From Nocardioides yefusunii (lineage in GTDB: Bacteria > Actinomycetota > Actinomycetes > Propionibacteriales > Nocardioidaceae): a stretch of 64,000 nucleotides of DNA. The notes under the pieces are model-generated. The model was not told the origin of the DNA. It made no database searches and saw nothing but the letters and a program-made list of their open reading frames with translations. Positions within the stretch are counted from its first letter, which is position 1. Each line of letters begins with the position of its first letter. Made by a program: the position numbers and the translations under genes. The stretch spans positions 2,418,001 through 2,482,000 of the forward strand of contig NZ_CP034929.1 in assembly GCF_004014875.1 (NCBI RefSeq). The letters run 5' to 3'. Shown piece after piece: positions 34,291-42,978 of the stretch.

Positions 34291-34854
34291 TCAGCGCGCC
34301 ATCAGGGCGTCCATCGCGACCGCGACCGCGGCGGCGACCCGGAAGTCGATGCGGGCATCGGGCACCGACACCTCGTAGTTGTCGCGGATCGAGAAGCCGC
34401 GCGTCACCGACAGCAGCGGCTGGCCCGAGGCGTCGGCGTAGTCGAAGTGGATCGGCAGCGGGAGGTCGACGAAGCGACGCAGCAGCGCCACCGGCATCGA
34501 CCGTTCCTGACCGGTGCCGACGTAGCCGGGGCCCTCGACGTGGAAGGTAGAGCGGATCAGGGAGGCACCGAAGTCCTTGCGGAAGAACCCGATCTGGACG
34601 CCGTCGGCGTCACGGACGTCGTAGCCGGCGTTGAGATCCATCACCTGACGCGCCTTGAAGCCGAAGACCGGCTGGGTCTTCGAGGCGTCGGCGAAGAACG
34701 TGACCTGCTCCTTGAACGCGAAGCGCTTCTGCTCGGCGAAGGCGAGCATCTGCCCCGGCTTCCCGTCCGGCGTCGCGGCCAGGATCTCGTAGCGGTTCAC
34801 CATCATGGTGATCTTCTGCTTCACGAAGAAGCGCGGAATGTGCGTCGGGCCCAT
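34291..34854 (-). CDS. LURP-one-related (scramblase-like fold) protein
   Basis: A 187-residue protein with the tubby/LURP-one beta-barrel pattern: FFVKQKITMMVNRYEILAAT at the start, EQKRFAFKEQVTFFAD, PVFGFKARQVMDLNAGYDVR, GFFRKDFGASLIRSTF and a C-terminal hydrophobic helix VAAAVAVAMDALMAR. Bacterial members have no settled function; plant members act in defence and eukaryotic relatives are phospholipid scramblases. The ATG lies inside a 16-bp inverted repeat, and TACTGT sits 8 nt upstream within the repeat's spacer, so expression is likely controlled by a DNA-binding protein at the start codon itself. Confidence 0.85.
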   Translation of the reverse strand: MGPTHIPRFFVKQKITMMVNRYEILAATPDGKPGQMLAFAEQKRFAFKEQVTFFADASKTQPVFGFKARQVMDLNAGYDVRDADGVQIGFFRKDFGASLIRSTFHVEGPGYVGTGQERSMPVALLRRFVDLPLPIHFDYADASGQPLLSVTRGFSIRDNYEVSVPDARIDFRVAAAVAVAMDALMAR

Positions 34855-34889
34855 GGGGGTGAACAGTACGTGTCACTCCCATGGGCCCG
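34846..34889. promoter_or_regulatory. 16-bp inverted repeat spanning promoter and start codon of the LURP-one gene
   Basis: CGGGCCCATGGGGGTG faces CACTCCCATGGGCCCG (one mismatch) across a 12-nt spacer. The left arm contains the start codon of the LURP-one gene and the spacer contains its -10 hexamer. This geometry fits an operator for a dimeric repressor. Confidence 0.6.
34863..34868 (-). promoter_or_regulatory. -10 hexamer for leaderless LURP-one gene
   Basis: TACTGT, 8 nt before the ATG and centred in the inverted repeat. The same hexamer precedes clpP1. Confidence 0.5.
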
Positions 34890-34934
34890 TGCGCGTGTTC
34901 CACAGGTCCTGTCCGACGCTCGGCCGGGACGGCC

Positions 34935-36728
34935 TCAGCTCAGGCCGAGGCGCTCCAGCTCCTCGTCGACGAGGGCCGGGTCGAGCTTGGTGAAGACCGG
35001 GGTCGGCTTCTCGATCGGGGTGCCGACCACGACGTCCTTGCGGCCCCAGGCGCGGGCACCGGAGTAGTCGCCGGTGATGACGGGGTAGGAACGGCCCTCG
35101 AGGTCGAGGTCGTCGACCTCCTCGACGCGCGGCATCGGCTGGACGTCACCGGCACCGCCGAGGACGGCGTCGATCTGGTTCGCGGTGAACGGCAGGAACG
35201 GGCTCAGGAGCGTGTTGAGGTCCTGGACGCACTGGGCCATGACGTTCAGGACGGTGCCCAGACGCTCCGGGTCCTCCTTGATCTTCCACGGCTCGGAGTC
35301 GGTGACGTACTTGTTGACGTCGGCCACGGCACGCATCGCCTCGTTGATCGCGTTGCGCATGCGGTTGCGACCGATCAGGTCACCGACGGTGTCGAACGCC
35401 TTGAGCGTCGAGGCGAGGATCGCCTCGTCGGCGTCGGTCAGGGCGGCAGCGGCCGGGATCTGTCCGAAGTTCTTGGCGATCAGGGTCGCGGTGCGCGAGA
35501 CCAGGTTGCCCCAGCCGGCGACGAGCTCGGAGTTGGTGCGGGTGACGAACTCGCCCCACGAGAAGTCGGAGTCCTGGTTCTCGGGGCCGGCAGCGGCCAC
35601 GAAGTAGCGGAAGGCGTCGGGCTGGTAGCGGCTCAGCAGGTCCGCGACGTAGATGACGACCTTCTTCGACGAGGAGAACTTGCGGCCCTCCATCGTCAGG
35701 TACTCCGAGGAGACGACCTCGGTGGGCAGGTTCAGCTGACCCAGGGAGTGGCTCTCGCCGCCCTTGGCGCCCTTGCCGTTGTAGGCCAGCAGCTCGCCGG
35801 GCCAGATCTGGGAGTGGAAGGTGATGTTGTCCTTGCCCATGAAGTAGTACGACAGGGCCTGCGGGTCGTTCCACCACTCGCGCCACGCCTCGGGGTTGCC
35901 CGAGCGGCGGGCCCACTCGACCGAGGCCGAGAGGTAGCCGATGACGGCGTCGAACCAGACGTAGAGCTTCTTCGACGGGTTCTCCGCCCAGCCCTCGAGC
36001 GGGACCGAGATGCCCCAGTCGATGTCGCGCGTCATGGCACGGGGACGGATCTCGGAGAGGATGTTCTTGGAGAACTTGATGACGTTGGGACGCCAGGTGC
36101 CCGAGGCGTCGCGCTCGTCGAGCCACTCACCGAGGGCCTCGGCCAGGGCGGGCAGGTCGAGGAAGAGGTGCTGGGTCTCGATGAACTCCGGCTTCTCGCC
36201 GTTGATCCGCGAGACCGGGTCGATCAGGTCGTGGGGGTCGAGCTGGTTGCCGCAGGCGTCGCACTGGTCGCCACGGGCGCCCGGCTCCTTGCAGATCGGG
36301 CAGGTGCCCTCGATGTAGCGGTCCGGCAGGGTGCGGCCGGTCGAGGGAGAGATCGCACCGTAGGTGGTCTGCTCGATGAAGTAGCCGTTCTCGTGGACGC
36401 CCTTGAAGAGCTCCTGGGCCACGAGGTGGTGGTTGCCGGTGGTGGTGCGGGTGTAGAGGTCGTAGGAGACGCCCAGACCGACGAGGTCCTCCACGATCAG
36501 ACGGTGGTTGTGGTCCACCATCTCCTGCGGGGTCTTGCCGGCCTCGTCCGCTGCGATGAGGATCGGGGTTCCGTGCTCGTCGGAACCCGACACCATGAGC
36601 ACGTCGTGACCCGCCATGCGCATGTAGCGACTGAAGACGTCGGAGGGGACGCCGAAACCGGCGACGTGGCCGATGTGGCGGGGGCCGTTGGCGTACGGCC
36701 AGGCAACTGCGGAGAGGACCTTGCTCAT
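34935..36728 (-). CDS. metG: Methionyl-tRNA synthetase
   Basis: A 597-residue class Ia synthetase. The HIGH motif is HIGH in [20 protein letters not shown], and the KMSKS equivalent is FSSSKK in [15 protein letters not shown]. The zinc knuckle is of the two-pair type (CPICKE and CDACGNQ). The anticodon-binding helical domain follows, without the EMAPII-like C-terminal dimerisation domain of some MetRS. The start at ATG 36728 is 6 nt after TACTCT, consistent with a leaderless message. Confidence 0.98.
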   Translation of the reverse strand: MSKVLSAVAWPYANGPRHIGHVAGFGVPSDVFSRYMRMAGHDVLMVSGSDEHGTPILIAADEAGKTPQEMVDHNHRLIVEDLVGLGVSYDLYTRTTTGNHHLVAQELFKGVHENGYFIEQTTYGAISPSTGRTLPDRYIEGTCPICKEPGARGDQCDACGNQLDPHDLIDPVSRINGEKPEFIETQHLFLDLPALAEALGEWLDERDASGTWRPNVIKFSKNILSEIRPRAMTRDIDWGISVPLEGWAENPSKKLYVWFDAVIGYLSASVEWARRSGNPEAWREWWNDPQALSYYFMGKDNITFHSQIWPGELLAYNGKGAKGGESHSLGQLNLPTEVVSSEYLTMEGRKFSSSKKVVIYVADLLSRYQPDAFRYFVAAAGPENQDSDFSWGEFVTRTNSELVAGWGNLVSRTATLIAKNFGQIPAAAALTDADEAILASTLKAFDTVGDLIGRNRMRNAINEAMRAVADVNKYVTDSEPWKIKEDPERLGTVLNVMAQCVQDLNTLLSPFLPFTANQIDAVLGGAGDVQPMPRVEEVDDLDLEGRSYPVITGDYSGARAWGRKDVVVGTPIEKPTPVFTKLDPALVDEELERLGLS

Positions 36729-36734
36729 GGGTCC

Positions 36735-36740
36735 AGAGTA
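36735..36740 (-). promoter_or_regulatory. -10 hexamer for leaderless metG
   Basis: TACTCT with a 6-nt spacer to the metG ATG and no Shine-Dalgarno sequence. Confidence 0.5.
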
Positions 36741-36817
36741 GTGAGGTGGTCGCCCCTCGAGCACCATCGCCCCGCACCAGGCTGAGGAGATGAGCCACCC
36801 GACTCGCGCTCCACGGC

Positions 36818-37235
36818 ATGGCAGCCCTGGACCCGAAGGCCGGTCACGGGGTCTTCGCCAGCGACCGCATCATCGCCGTGGCTCCTCCCCCGGGCCCGAC
36901 CCAGGCGACTGAGGCCGATCCGCTGCTCGCCCGGGCGTGGAGCATCGTCGCGGAGAGGCCCCGCAGCCCCTCCGACGTCGTGACCAGACTCGGCAAGGGT
37001 GCCCGCGAAGACGTCGCGGCACGTCTGGTGGATCGCGGAATCCTGGAACGCGTGGACGCCACGGTGTGTGCACAAGGTGGTCCCCAGCGACCTTCCGCGC
37101 AAGGAGGTCAAGCGTCGTGCCAAGGCGATCGCCGAGGGCGGCTGGGCCACCGACGCGGTCCGCAAGGCGGTCGAGGCCGTCAATGCGGCACTGATGACCA
37201 GCATGGTCGCAGCGACCGTGGTGGCGACCAGCTGA
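36818..37235 (+). pseudogene. Truncated, frameshifted GPP34 (GOLPH3-like) gene
   Basis: Two frames carry consecutive parts of one family. The first (to about 37062) reads ADPLLARAWSIVAERPRSPS then VVTRLGKGAREDVAARLVDR and GILERVD, the middle of a GPP34 protein. The continuation is in another frame: VHKVVPSDLPRKEVKRRAKA, IAEGGWATDAVRKAVEAVNA and a hydrophobic end AALMTSMVAATVVATS, the family's C-terminus. Compared with full GPP34 proteins of about 220 residues, the N-terminal third is missing and some tens of residues are lost at the junction. No single frame can make the whole protein. Actinobacterial GPP34 proteins probably bind membranes by phosphoinositide-like lipids; here the gene is a remnant. 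Confidence 0.7.
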
Positions 37236-37259
37236 ACTGGTCGCCACCACACCGGTGAA

Positions 37260-37910
37260 TCAGGAGAAGTCGAGGCCTCCGGTGCGCGAGCGCTTGAGCT
37301 CGAAGAAGCTGGGGAACTTCGCCACCGTGACGACGCCGTCCCACAGCTCTCCGGCGTCCTCGCCCTTGGGGATTGCGTTGAGGACAGGACCGAAGAACGC
37401 GACGCCGTTGACGGAGATGGTGGGGGTGCCGACGTCGTCACCGACCTGGTCCATGCCGCGGTGGTGCGAGGCGGCGACGGCCTCGTCCAGACCTGCGTCG
37501 TCCATCGCGTCGACGAGGTCGGCCTCCAGACCGGCACGCTCGACGGCGGTGGCGATCAGGTCGCGGCTGATCGGCTGCTTCTCGTGGTGGATCAACTCGC
37601 CGAACGCGGTGTACAGGCCGGCGAGGACGCTCTTGCCGTGGCGCTGCTCGGCGGCGATGCAGACGCGCACCGGGCCCCAGGCGGGCTCGAGCATGTCGCG
37701 GTAGGTCTGCGGGATGTCCTTGTCCTTGTTGAGGTAGGCCAGCGACATGACGTTCCACTCGACGTCGACGTCACGGACCTTCTCGACCTCGAGGATCCAG
37801 CGCGAGGTGATCCACGCGAACGGGCACAGCGGGTCGAACCAGAAACCGGCGGTGTCGCGGGCGGTCTGGTCAGCGGACACGGCAGAGGGGGCAGCAGAGG
37901 TCTCAGTCAC
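37260..37910 (-). CDS. DsbA-like, Rv2466c-type (mycothiol-dependent) oxidoreductase with CPFA active site
   Basis: A 216-residue thioredoxin-fold protein with a helical insertion. The active site is FDPLCPFAWITSRW (C29-P-F-A32). M. tuberculosis Rv2466c, at the same syntenic position before pepN, has CPWC and acts as a mycothiol-dependent nitroreductase. Here the second Cys is Ala, which implies a monothiol mechanism. VGTPTISVNGVAFFGPVLNA supplies the cis-Pro loop. It probably uses mycothiol in the cytosol (no signal peptide), by family inference. The gene is divergent from pepN. Confidence 0.88.
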   Translation of the reverse strand: MTETSAAPSAVSADQTARDTAGFWFDPLCPFAWITSRWILEVEKVRDVDVEWNVMSLAYLNKDKDIPQTYRDMLEPAWGPVRVCIAAEQRHGKSVLAGLYTAFGELIHHEKQPISRDLIATAVERAGLEADLVDAMDDAGLDEAVAASHHRGMDQVGDDVGTPTISVNGVAFFGPVLNAIPKGEDAGELWDGVVTVAKFPSFFELKRSRTGGLDFS

Positions 37911-37977
37911 GTACCGAAGTCAACCAGAGTGGTGTGGATGACGTCCTCGGCTTCGGGGCGGTGACACCATGGGTCTC

Positions 37978-40548
37978 ATGCCTGGAACCAACCTCACCCG
38001 GGACGAAGCAGCCGCCCGCGCTGCGCTCCTGGACGTGACCTCGTACGCGATCGAACTCGACCTCACCACCGGCGAGGAGAAGTTCGGATCGACCACCACG
38101 ATCACCTTCACCGCCGCCACCCCCGGCGCCAGCACCTTCGCTGACCTGGTCGACGCCGACGTGCACACGATCACCCTCAACGGACGCACCCTCGACCCGG
38201 CCACGGTGTACGCCGACAGCCGGATCCAGCTCGACGACCTGGCGTCCGAGAACACCCTCGTGGTCTCCGCCGACTGCCGTTACTCCCACACCGGTGAGGG
38301 TCTGCACCGCTTCGTCGACCCTGCCGACGACCGCGTCTACCTGTACTCCCAGTTCGAGGTGCCCGACGCCCGCCGCGTCTACACCACCTTCGAGCAGCCC
38401 GACCTCAAGTCGGTCTTCACCTTCACCGTGACGGCTCCGTCGCACTGGAAGGTCATCTCCAACTCGCCCACGCCTGCACCGGTCGCCGTCGAGGGTGACG
38501 ACTCCAAGGCCGTGTGGGCGTTCGAGCCAACCAAGAAGATGTCGACCTACATCACCGCGATCGTCGCCGGTGAGTACTTCGAGGTCCAGGACGTCTACGA
38601 GGGCAAGCACGGAACCATCCCGCTGGGTCACTTCTGCCGCCAGTCGCTGGCCGAGTTCATGGACGTCGACCGTCTCGTCGACGACACCCGCAAGTCGTTC
38701 GCGTTCTTCGAGGAGCAGTTCGACTTCCCGTACCCGTTCGGCAAGTACGACCAGCTCTACGTGCCCGAGTACAACATGGGCGCGATGGAGAACGCCGGCT
38801 GCGTGACCTTCCGCGACGAGTACCTCCCGCGCTCGCGTCAGCCGCGCTCGTTCTACGAGCAGCGCACCTCCACGATCATCCACGAGATGGCCCACATGTG
38901 GTTCGGCAACCTCGTGACCATGCAGTGGTGGGACGACCTCTGGCTCAACGAGTCGTTCGCCGAGTGGGGCTCCTACTGGTGCGAGGCCAACGCGACCGAG
39001 TTCACCGAGGCCTGGACCGGCTTCGCGAACGCCCGCAAGCTCACCGGCTACCGCGCCGACCAGCTCCCCTCGACCCACCCGGTCGCGGCCGACAACGTCG
39101 ACCTGCACGCCGTCGAGGTCAACTTCGACATGATCACCTACGCCAAGGGCGCCTCGGTGCTCAAGCAGCTGGTGGCCTGGGTCGGCCTGGAGCCCTTCCT
39201 CGCGGGCCTGCGTCAGTACTTCAAGGACCACGCGTTCTCCAACGCCACCTTCGACGATCTCCTCTCCGCGCTCGAGACCGCTTCGGGTCGCGAGCTCAAG
39301 GGCTGGGCCGCGGAGTGGCTGCAGACCGCGGGCGTCAACACCCTGCGTCCGGAGTTCACCCTCGCCGAGGACGGCACCTACGCCTCGTTCTCCGTCACCC
39401 AGACGGCGATCGAGTCGCAGCCGACCCTGCGTCGCCACCGACTCGGCATCGGCCTCTACGACCTCGTCACCGAGGGCGAGAAGGCCGGCAAGCTGGTCCG
39501 TCGTGAGTACGTCGAGGTCGACGTCGAGGGCGCCTCGACCGAACTCGCCGAGCTGGTCGGCAAGGTCCAGCCGGACCTGCTGCTGCTCAACGACTCCGAC
39601 CACGCCTACGCCAAGATCCGTCTCGACGAGCGTTCCCAGGCCACCGCGCTGGAGCACCTCGCCGACATGGAGGACTCCCTGGCCCGCGCGCTCGTGTGGG
39701 GTGCCGTGTGGGACATGACCCGCGACGCCGAGATGACCTCGCGTGACTACGTCCGTCTGGTGCTGGCCAACATCGGTTCCGAGACCGACGCGTGGGGCCT
39801 GTCCCGCGTCCCGGCCTACGCCGCGATGGCCGTGATCCAGTACACCGCTCCCGAGCACCGTGCCGCACTCAAGGCCGAGTGGGAGCAGGGCCTGCGCGCC
39901 CTCGCCCTGGCCGCCGAGCCGGGCAGTGACCACCAGCTGACGTTCGTGCGTCAGTACGCCGCCGCCGCGCACTCCGACGCCGCGCTGGCCGAGGTCGCCG
40001 CACTGCTGGAGGGCACCTCGCCGTTCGAGGGTCTCGCCGTCGACCAGGACCTGCGCTGGTCGCTGGTGATCGCCCTGGCCGCCGCCGGTCGCGCAGGCGA
40101 CGCCGAGATCGACGCCGAGCTGGCCCGCGACACCACCATCTCCGGCAAGGAGTCGGCTGCCGCTGCCCGGGTCGCCCAGCCCACCGCCGAGGCCAAGGCC
40201 TCCGGCTGGGCCGCGATCATGGACCCGAAGACCCCCAACGCCACCTCCCGCGAGATGGTGCTGTCGATCTTCCGCGGCGGCCAGGACGACGTCGTCCTGC
40301 CCTACGTCGACACCTACTTCGAGGCCGCCTCGACGCTGGTGGAGGTCCTCGGCTTCCACAAGGCCTCGATCGTCCTGGAGTACGGCTTCCCGAAGGCCGT
40401 CGCCTCGGCCGAGCTGCTCGAGAAGGCCGACGCGTGGCTCGCCACGACCGACGCCCCCGTCCAGGCCCAGCGTTACGTCCGTGAGGGTCGCGCCGACGTG
40501 GCCCGCGCCCTCGCCGCGCAGGCCTTCGACGCCGCAGCCGGCGCCTGA
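37978..40548 (+). CDS. pepN: Aminopeptidase N (M1 metallopeptidase)
   Basis: An 856-residue zinc aminopeptidase. The exopeptidase motif is GAMEN (MGAMENAGC), and the zinc site is HEMAHMWFGN (H302, E303, H306) with E325 in WLNESFAEW. An ERAP1-like helical C-terminal domain completes it. I chose ATG 37978 (MPGTNLTRDEAAARAALLDV), the usual family N-terminus, over ATG 37969. A weak CACCAT hexamer ends 7 nt before it. The protein is cytoplasmic and trims peptides released by proteases such as ClpP. Syntenic with Rv2467. Confidence 0.97.
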   Translation: MPGTNLTRDEAAARAALLDVTSYAIELDLTTGEEKFGSTTTITFTAATPGASTFADLVDADVHTITLNGRTLDPATVYADSRIQLDDLASENTLVVSADCRYSHTGEGLHRFVDPADDRVYLYSQFEVPDARRVYTTFEQPDLKSVFTFTVTAPSHWKVISNSPTPAPVAVEGDDSKAVWAFEPTKKMSTYITAIVAGEYFEVQDVYEGKHGTIPLGHFCRQSLAEFMDVDRLVDDTRKSFAFFEEQFDFPYPFGKYDQLYVPEYNMGAMENAGCVTFRDEYLPRSRQPRSFYEQRTSTIIHEMAHMWFGNLVTMQWWDDLWLNESFAEWGSYWCEANATEFTEAWTGFANARKLTGYRADQLPSTHPVAADNVDLHAVEVNFDMITYAKGASVLKQLVAWVGLEPFLAGLRQYFKDHAFSNATFDDLLSALETASGRELKGWAAEWLQTAGVNTLRPEFTLAEDGTYASFSVTQTAIESQPTLRRHRLGIGLYDLVTEGEKAGKLVRREYVEVDVEGASTELAELVGKVQPDLLLLNDSDHAYAKIRLDERSQATALEHLADMEDSLARALVWGAVWDMTRDAEMTSRDYVRLVLANIGSETDAWGLSRVPAYAAMAVIQYTAPEHRAALKAEWEQGLRALALAAEPGSDHQLTFVRQYAAAAHSDAALAEVAALLEGTSPFEGLAVDQDLRWSLVIALAAAGRAGDAEIDAELARDTTISGKESAAAARVAQPTAEAKASGWAAIMDPKTPNATSREMVLSIFRGGQDDVVLPYVDTYFEAASTLVEVLGFHKASIVLEYGFPKAVASAELLEKADAWLATTDAPVQAQRYVREGRADVARALAAQAFDAAAGA

Positions 40549-40564
40549 CGCTTCGGCAAGCACG

Positions 40565-40598
40565 AAGGCCCCGACTCCCTCACGGGAGTCGGGGCCTT
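40565..40598 (+). terminator. Terminator after pepN
   Basis: AAGGCCCCGACTCCC pairs perfectly with its complement around a TCAC loop, 17 bp past the stop codon. Confidence 0.8.
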
Positions 40599-40638
40599 CT
40601 GCGTTCCGGCCCGGCGGTGAGAACCGGGGCGGAGTGGT

Positions 40639-41010
40639 TCAGCGGGTACGGGCGTCCTTGGCCAGCTGAGCCAGTGCGTCGGTGAGCGCGCCCACCTGGT
40701 CGCCCGCGGCGAGGGACTTGCCCATCGCCTTCACGACCTTGCGGACCTTCGCGTCGGTGAGACGGCCGCGCACGGCTGCACCGGTCACGATCTCGATGAC
40801 GCGGGCCTTCGGGTCGACGGCGACCAGGACACTGCGGTCCGGGGCGGCCATCATGCCGTGCAGCTTGGCCGCGTGACCCGTGGGATCAGCGGTCAGCGTG
40901 CCACGGAAGACGGAGAACTCGACGCGACTGGCGGTCTCGGCCTCCCGGATCGCGCGGTCGAGCTGGGCCCGCTGGCGCGACGAAAGGTCAGAACGAGCCA
41001 CTCGCGCCAC
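40639..41010 (-). CDS. DUF5130 domain protein
   Basis: A 123-residue protein of the actinobacterial DUF5130 family, related in layout to TPM-type domains. LDRAIREAETASRVEFSVFR begins the domain, SVLVAVDPKARVIEIVTGAA forms its core strands, and AMGKSLAAGDQVGALTDALA ends it. The GTG start overlaps the end of the upstream membrane-protein gene by 23 bp; a second in-frame GTG three codons later would reduce the overlap. No catalytic role is established. It is translationally coupled to the small membrane protein. Confidence 0.8.
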   Translation of the reverse strand: MARVARSDLSSRQRAQLDRAIREAETASRVEFSVFRGTLTADPTGHAAKLHGMMAAPDRSVLVAVDPKARVIEIVTGAAVRGRLTDAKVRKVVKAMGKSLAAGDQVGALTDALAQLAKDARTR

Positions 41011-41347
41011 CGGCGCCGGGAGCGGACTCAGCAGCGTGAAGACCCTTGCCGTCGGTACCGCCGGCCCACTGGCCCTCGATGCCGGAGTACGGGCTCTCCT
41101 TCTTGCGGAGGTTCGCCACGGAGACGAGCGCGTAGACGACCAGGGCGACGATCACGGGGAAGCCGACGAGGATCATGAAGAACTCGAAGAACTGCGGCTC
41201 GTCCGGACGGGTCCAGACCTCGGGAACGTCGGCGAAGGCCGGGCCGGCAACCAGTGCGGAACCGGCGACCGCCGCCGGCACGGACAGGCGCAGCGACGAG
41301 CGCAGGGCGCGGGCGGGGCGGGTCACGGAGGTGCTCTTGGTGGTCAC
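40988..41347 (-). CDS. Small secreted/membrane protein, conserved-looking, function unknown
   Basis: A 119-residue protein. An N-terminal Arg-rich signal-like segment ends in SALVAGPAFA, a plausible cleavage site. DVPEVWTRPDEPQFFEFFM leads into one transmembrane helix (ILVGFPVIVALVVYALVSVA) and a cytoplasmic tail with NLRKKESPYSGIEGQWAGG. The GTG start is 7 nt after TACCCT, so the transcript appears leaderless. It overlaps the DUF5130 gene. I do not recognise a named family. Confidence 0.7.
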   Translation of the reverse strand: MTTKSTSVTRPARALRSSLRLSVPAAVAGSALVAGPAFADVPEVWTRPDEPQFFEFFMILVGFPVIVALVVYALVSVANLRKKESPYSGIEGQWAGGTDGKGLHAAESAPGAGGASGSF

Positions 41348-41354
41348 GCCCCCT

Positions 41355-41360
41355 AGGGTA
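41355..41360 (-). promoter_or_regulatory. -10 hexamer for the small membrane protein-DUF5130 unit
   Basis: TACCCT with a 7-nt spacer to GTG 41347. Confidence 0.45.
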
Positions 41361-41483
41361 TCGCGTCACCCTCGGACCTCGGTCACCGATCCGGGCCCCC
41401 ACGCGTGGTCCTGCTCACCCCCGCGCCGGACCCGACGCGGCTCCGCCCGTACCGGCGCAGCCGTACTCCGCGCCGCTCCCCCG

Positions 41484-41489
41484 CATACT
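41484..41489 (+). promoter_or_regulatory. -10-like hexamer for leaderless mscS gene
   Basis: CATACT with a 7-nt spacer to ATG 41497. Position 1 is C rather than T, so the match is weaker than at the other sites. Confidence 0.35.
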
Positions 41490-41496
41490 GGGATCC

Positions 41497-42549
41497 ATGC
41501 TGCTCCACCACGTCGCGACCGACGCCCCCACGATTCCGGTCGCCTCCCCCCGCTGTTCCGCCGACGAGGACATCTGTGGCTGGGTCCTCGACATGACCGG
41601 CAACCAGACCCTCGCCGACCTGGCCGACGTCGTCATCGGCAAACCCCTCGTCGTGGCTGCGATCCTGCTGGTCGCCGTCGTCGTGCGGTGGTTCCTGCAC
41701 CGCGTCGTCGACCGGATCGTGCGCAGTGCCGAGACCCCGTTCGTTCCCGACAAGGTCACTGCCCGGATGCAGGAGATCCCGCTCGGCCGCAGCGCCGAGG
41801 GCACCGCCAGCACCGACCTGACCGACTCCACCCGCCGCGCCCAACGCGCGCGCACCATAGGCTCGTTGCTCAAGAGCGTCATCTCCGGTGTCATCGGAGC
41901 GGTCGCGTTCACGATGATCCTCAGCGAGATGGGCTTCAACATCGCCCCGATCATCGCCTCGGCCGGAATCGTCGGTGTCGCCATCGGTTTCGGTGCCCAG
42001 ACCCTCGTCAAGGACTTCCTCTCGGGCATCTTCATGATCTTCGAGGACCAGTACGGCGTCGGTGACGTGATCCGGGTCAACGACATCCAGGGCACCGTCG
42101 AGGCCGTCACCCTGCGCGTGACGCGCCTGCGCGACGGCAACGGGACCGTCTGGTACATCCGCAACGGCGAGGTCACCAAGGTCGGCAACATGAGCCAGAA
42201 CTGGGCCCGTGCCGTCCTCGACGTCACCGTCTCCCACGAGGCCGACCTGTTCCACGTCCGCGAGACCCTGCTCGACCTGGCCACCGCCCTGTGGCGCGAC
42301 GACGAGGACTTCGAGGGCCGGATCATCGAGCAGCCCGTCGTCCCGGGCGTGGAGTCGATCTCGGCCGAGGGCATCGTCGTGCGCCTCTCGGTGAAGACCG
42401 CCCCGATGGAACAGTGGGCCGTCGCCCGAGCCTTGCGTGAGCGGATCAAGGTCCGCTTCGAGGCCGAGGGCATCGTCGTGCCGCACACCCGCTACGTCAG
42501 CGACGAGACCACCGCGTCGGTGGAGAGCGTCACCGGATCTGACGACTGA
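41497..42549 (+). CDS. MscS-family mechanosensitive ion channel
   Basis: A 350-residue small-conductance channel. Transmembrane segments lie at about 50-70, 125-150 and 155-185. The pore helix and neck show IIASAGIVGVAIGFGAQTLV, KDFLSGIFMIFEDQYGVGDV and a beta domain TVEAVTLRVTRLRDGNGTVW. The C-terminal alpha/beta vestibule follows. It protects against hypo-osmotic shock. ATG 41497 was chosen as the first start before conserved sequence, with a leaderless-type hexamer upstream; the longer open frame upstream is antisense to another gene. Followed by glbO after 16 bp. Confidence 0.93.
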   Translation: MLLHHVATDAPTIPVASPRCSADEDICGWVLDMTGNQTLADLADVVIGKPLVVAAILLVAVVVRWFLHRVVDRIVRSAETPFVPDKVTARMQEIPLGRSAEGTASTDLTDSTRRAQRARTIGSLLKSVISGVIGAVAFTMILSEMGFNIAPIIASAGIVGVAIGFGAQTLVKDFLSGIFMIFEDQYGVGDVIRVNDIQGTVEAVTLRVTRLRDGNGTVWYIRNGEVTKVGNMSQNWARAVLDVTVSHEADLFHVRETLLDLATALWRDDEDFEGRIIEQPVVPGVESISAEGIVVRLSVKTAPMEQWAVARALRERIKVRFEAEGIVVPHTRYVSDETTASVESVTGSDD

Positions 42550-42565
42550 GCAGGAGGGAGGCAGA

Positions 42566-42961
42566 ATGGAACCCGTGAGCACCTTCTACGACGAGATCGG
42601 CGGGATGGACACCATCCGCACGATCGTGGACACCTTCTACGCAGGGGTCGCGGACGACGAGGTGCTGCGCCCCATGTACCCCGAGGCCGACCTCGGCCCC
42701 GCCGCGGAGCGCTTCACGCTCTTCCTGGCCCAGTACTGGGGCGGTCCGAGCACCTACGGCGAGTTGCGCGGCCACCCGCGTCTGCGGATGCGGCACGCGC
42801 CGTTCGCCGTCACCCCCACCTCGGCCCAGCACTGGCTGCGCCACTTCGCGGCCGGGCTCGACGCCGTCGAGCTGACCCCGGAGCAGCGCACCCGTTTCTG
42901 GGACTACGTGGAGAACGCCGCCGCGTTCATGCTCAACGCCGAGGACTCCCCCACTTCCTGA
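42566..42961 (+). CDS. glbO: Group II truncated haemoglobin
   Basis: A 131-residue 2-on-2 globin of the TrHbO type. STFYDEIGGMDTIRTIVDTF is the N-terminal helix pair with a Tyr/Gly turn, and RPMYPEADLGPAAERFTLFL follows. The proximal histidine is in GHPRLRMRHAPFAVTP. The distal-side Trp is in WLRHFAAGLDAV. A strong AGGAGGGAGG ribosome binding site precedes the ATG. It binds oxygen and possibly NO and peroxide, by family knowledge. It probably shares the mscS transcript. M. tuberculosis glbO (Rv2470) lies in the same region. Confidence 0.95.
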   Translation: MEPVSTFYDEIGGMDTIRTIVDTFYAGVADDEVLRPMYPEADLGPAAERFTLFLAQYWGGPSTYGELRGHPRLRMRHAPFAVTPTSAQHWLRHFAAGLDAVELTPEQRTRFWDYVENAAAFMLNAEDSPTS

Positions 42962-42978
42962 GGCTCAGCACCTGACGC

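Noticed and set aside
37903..40563. 886-aa open frame antisense to pepN
   Set aside because: Its composition (Gly, Val, Asp, Leu, Arg, Glu only) is the usual shadow of a high-GC gene; the sense strand has complete M1 peptidase motifs.
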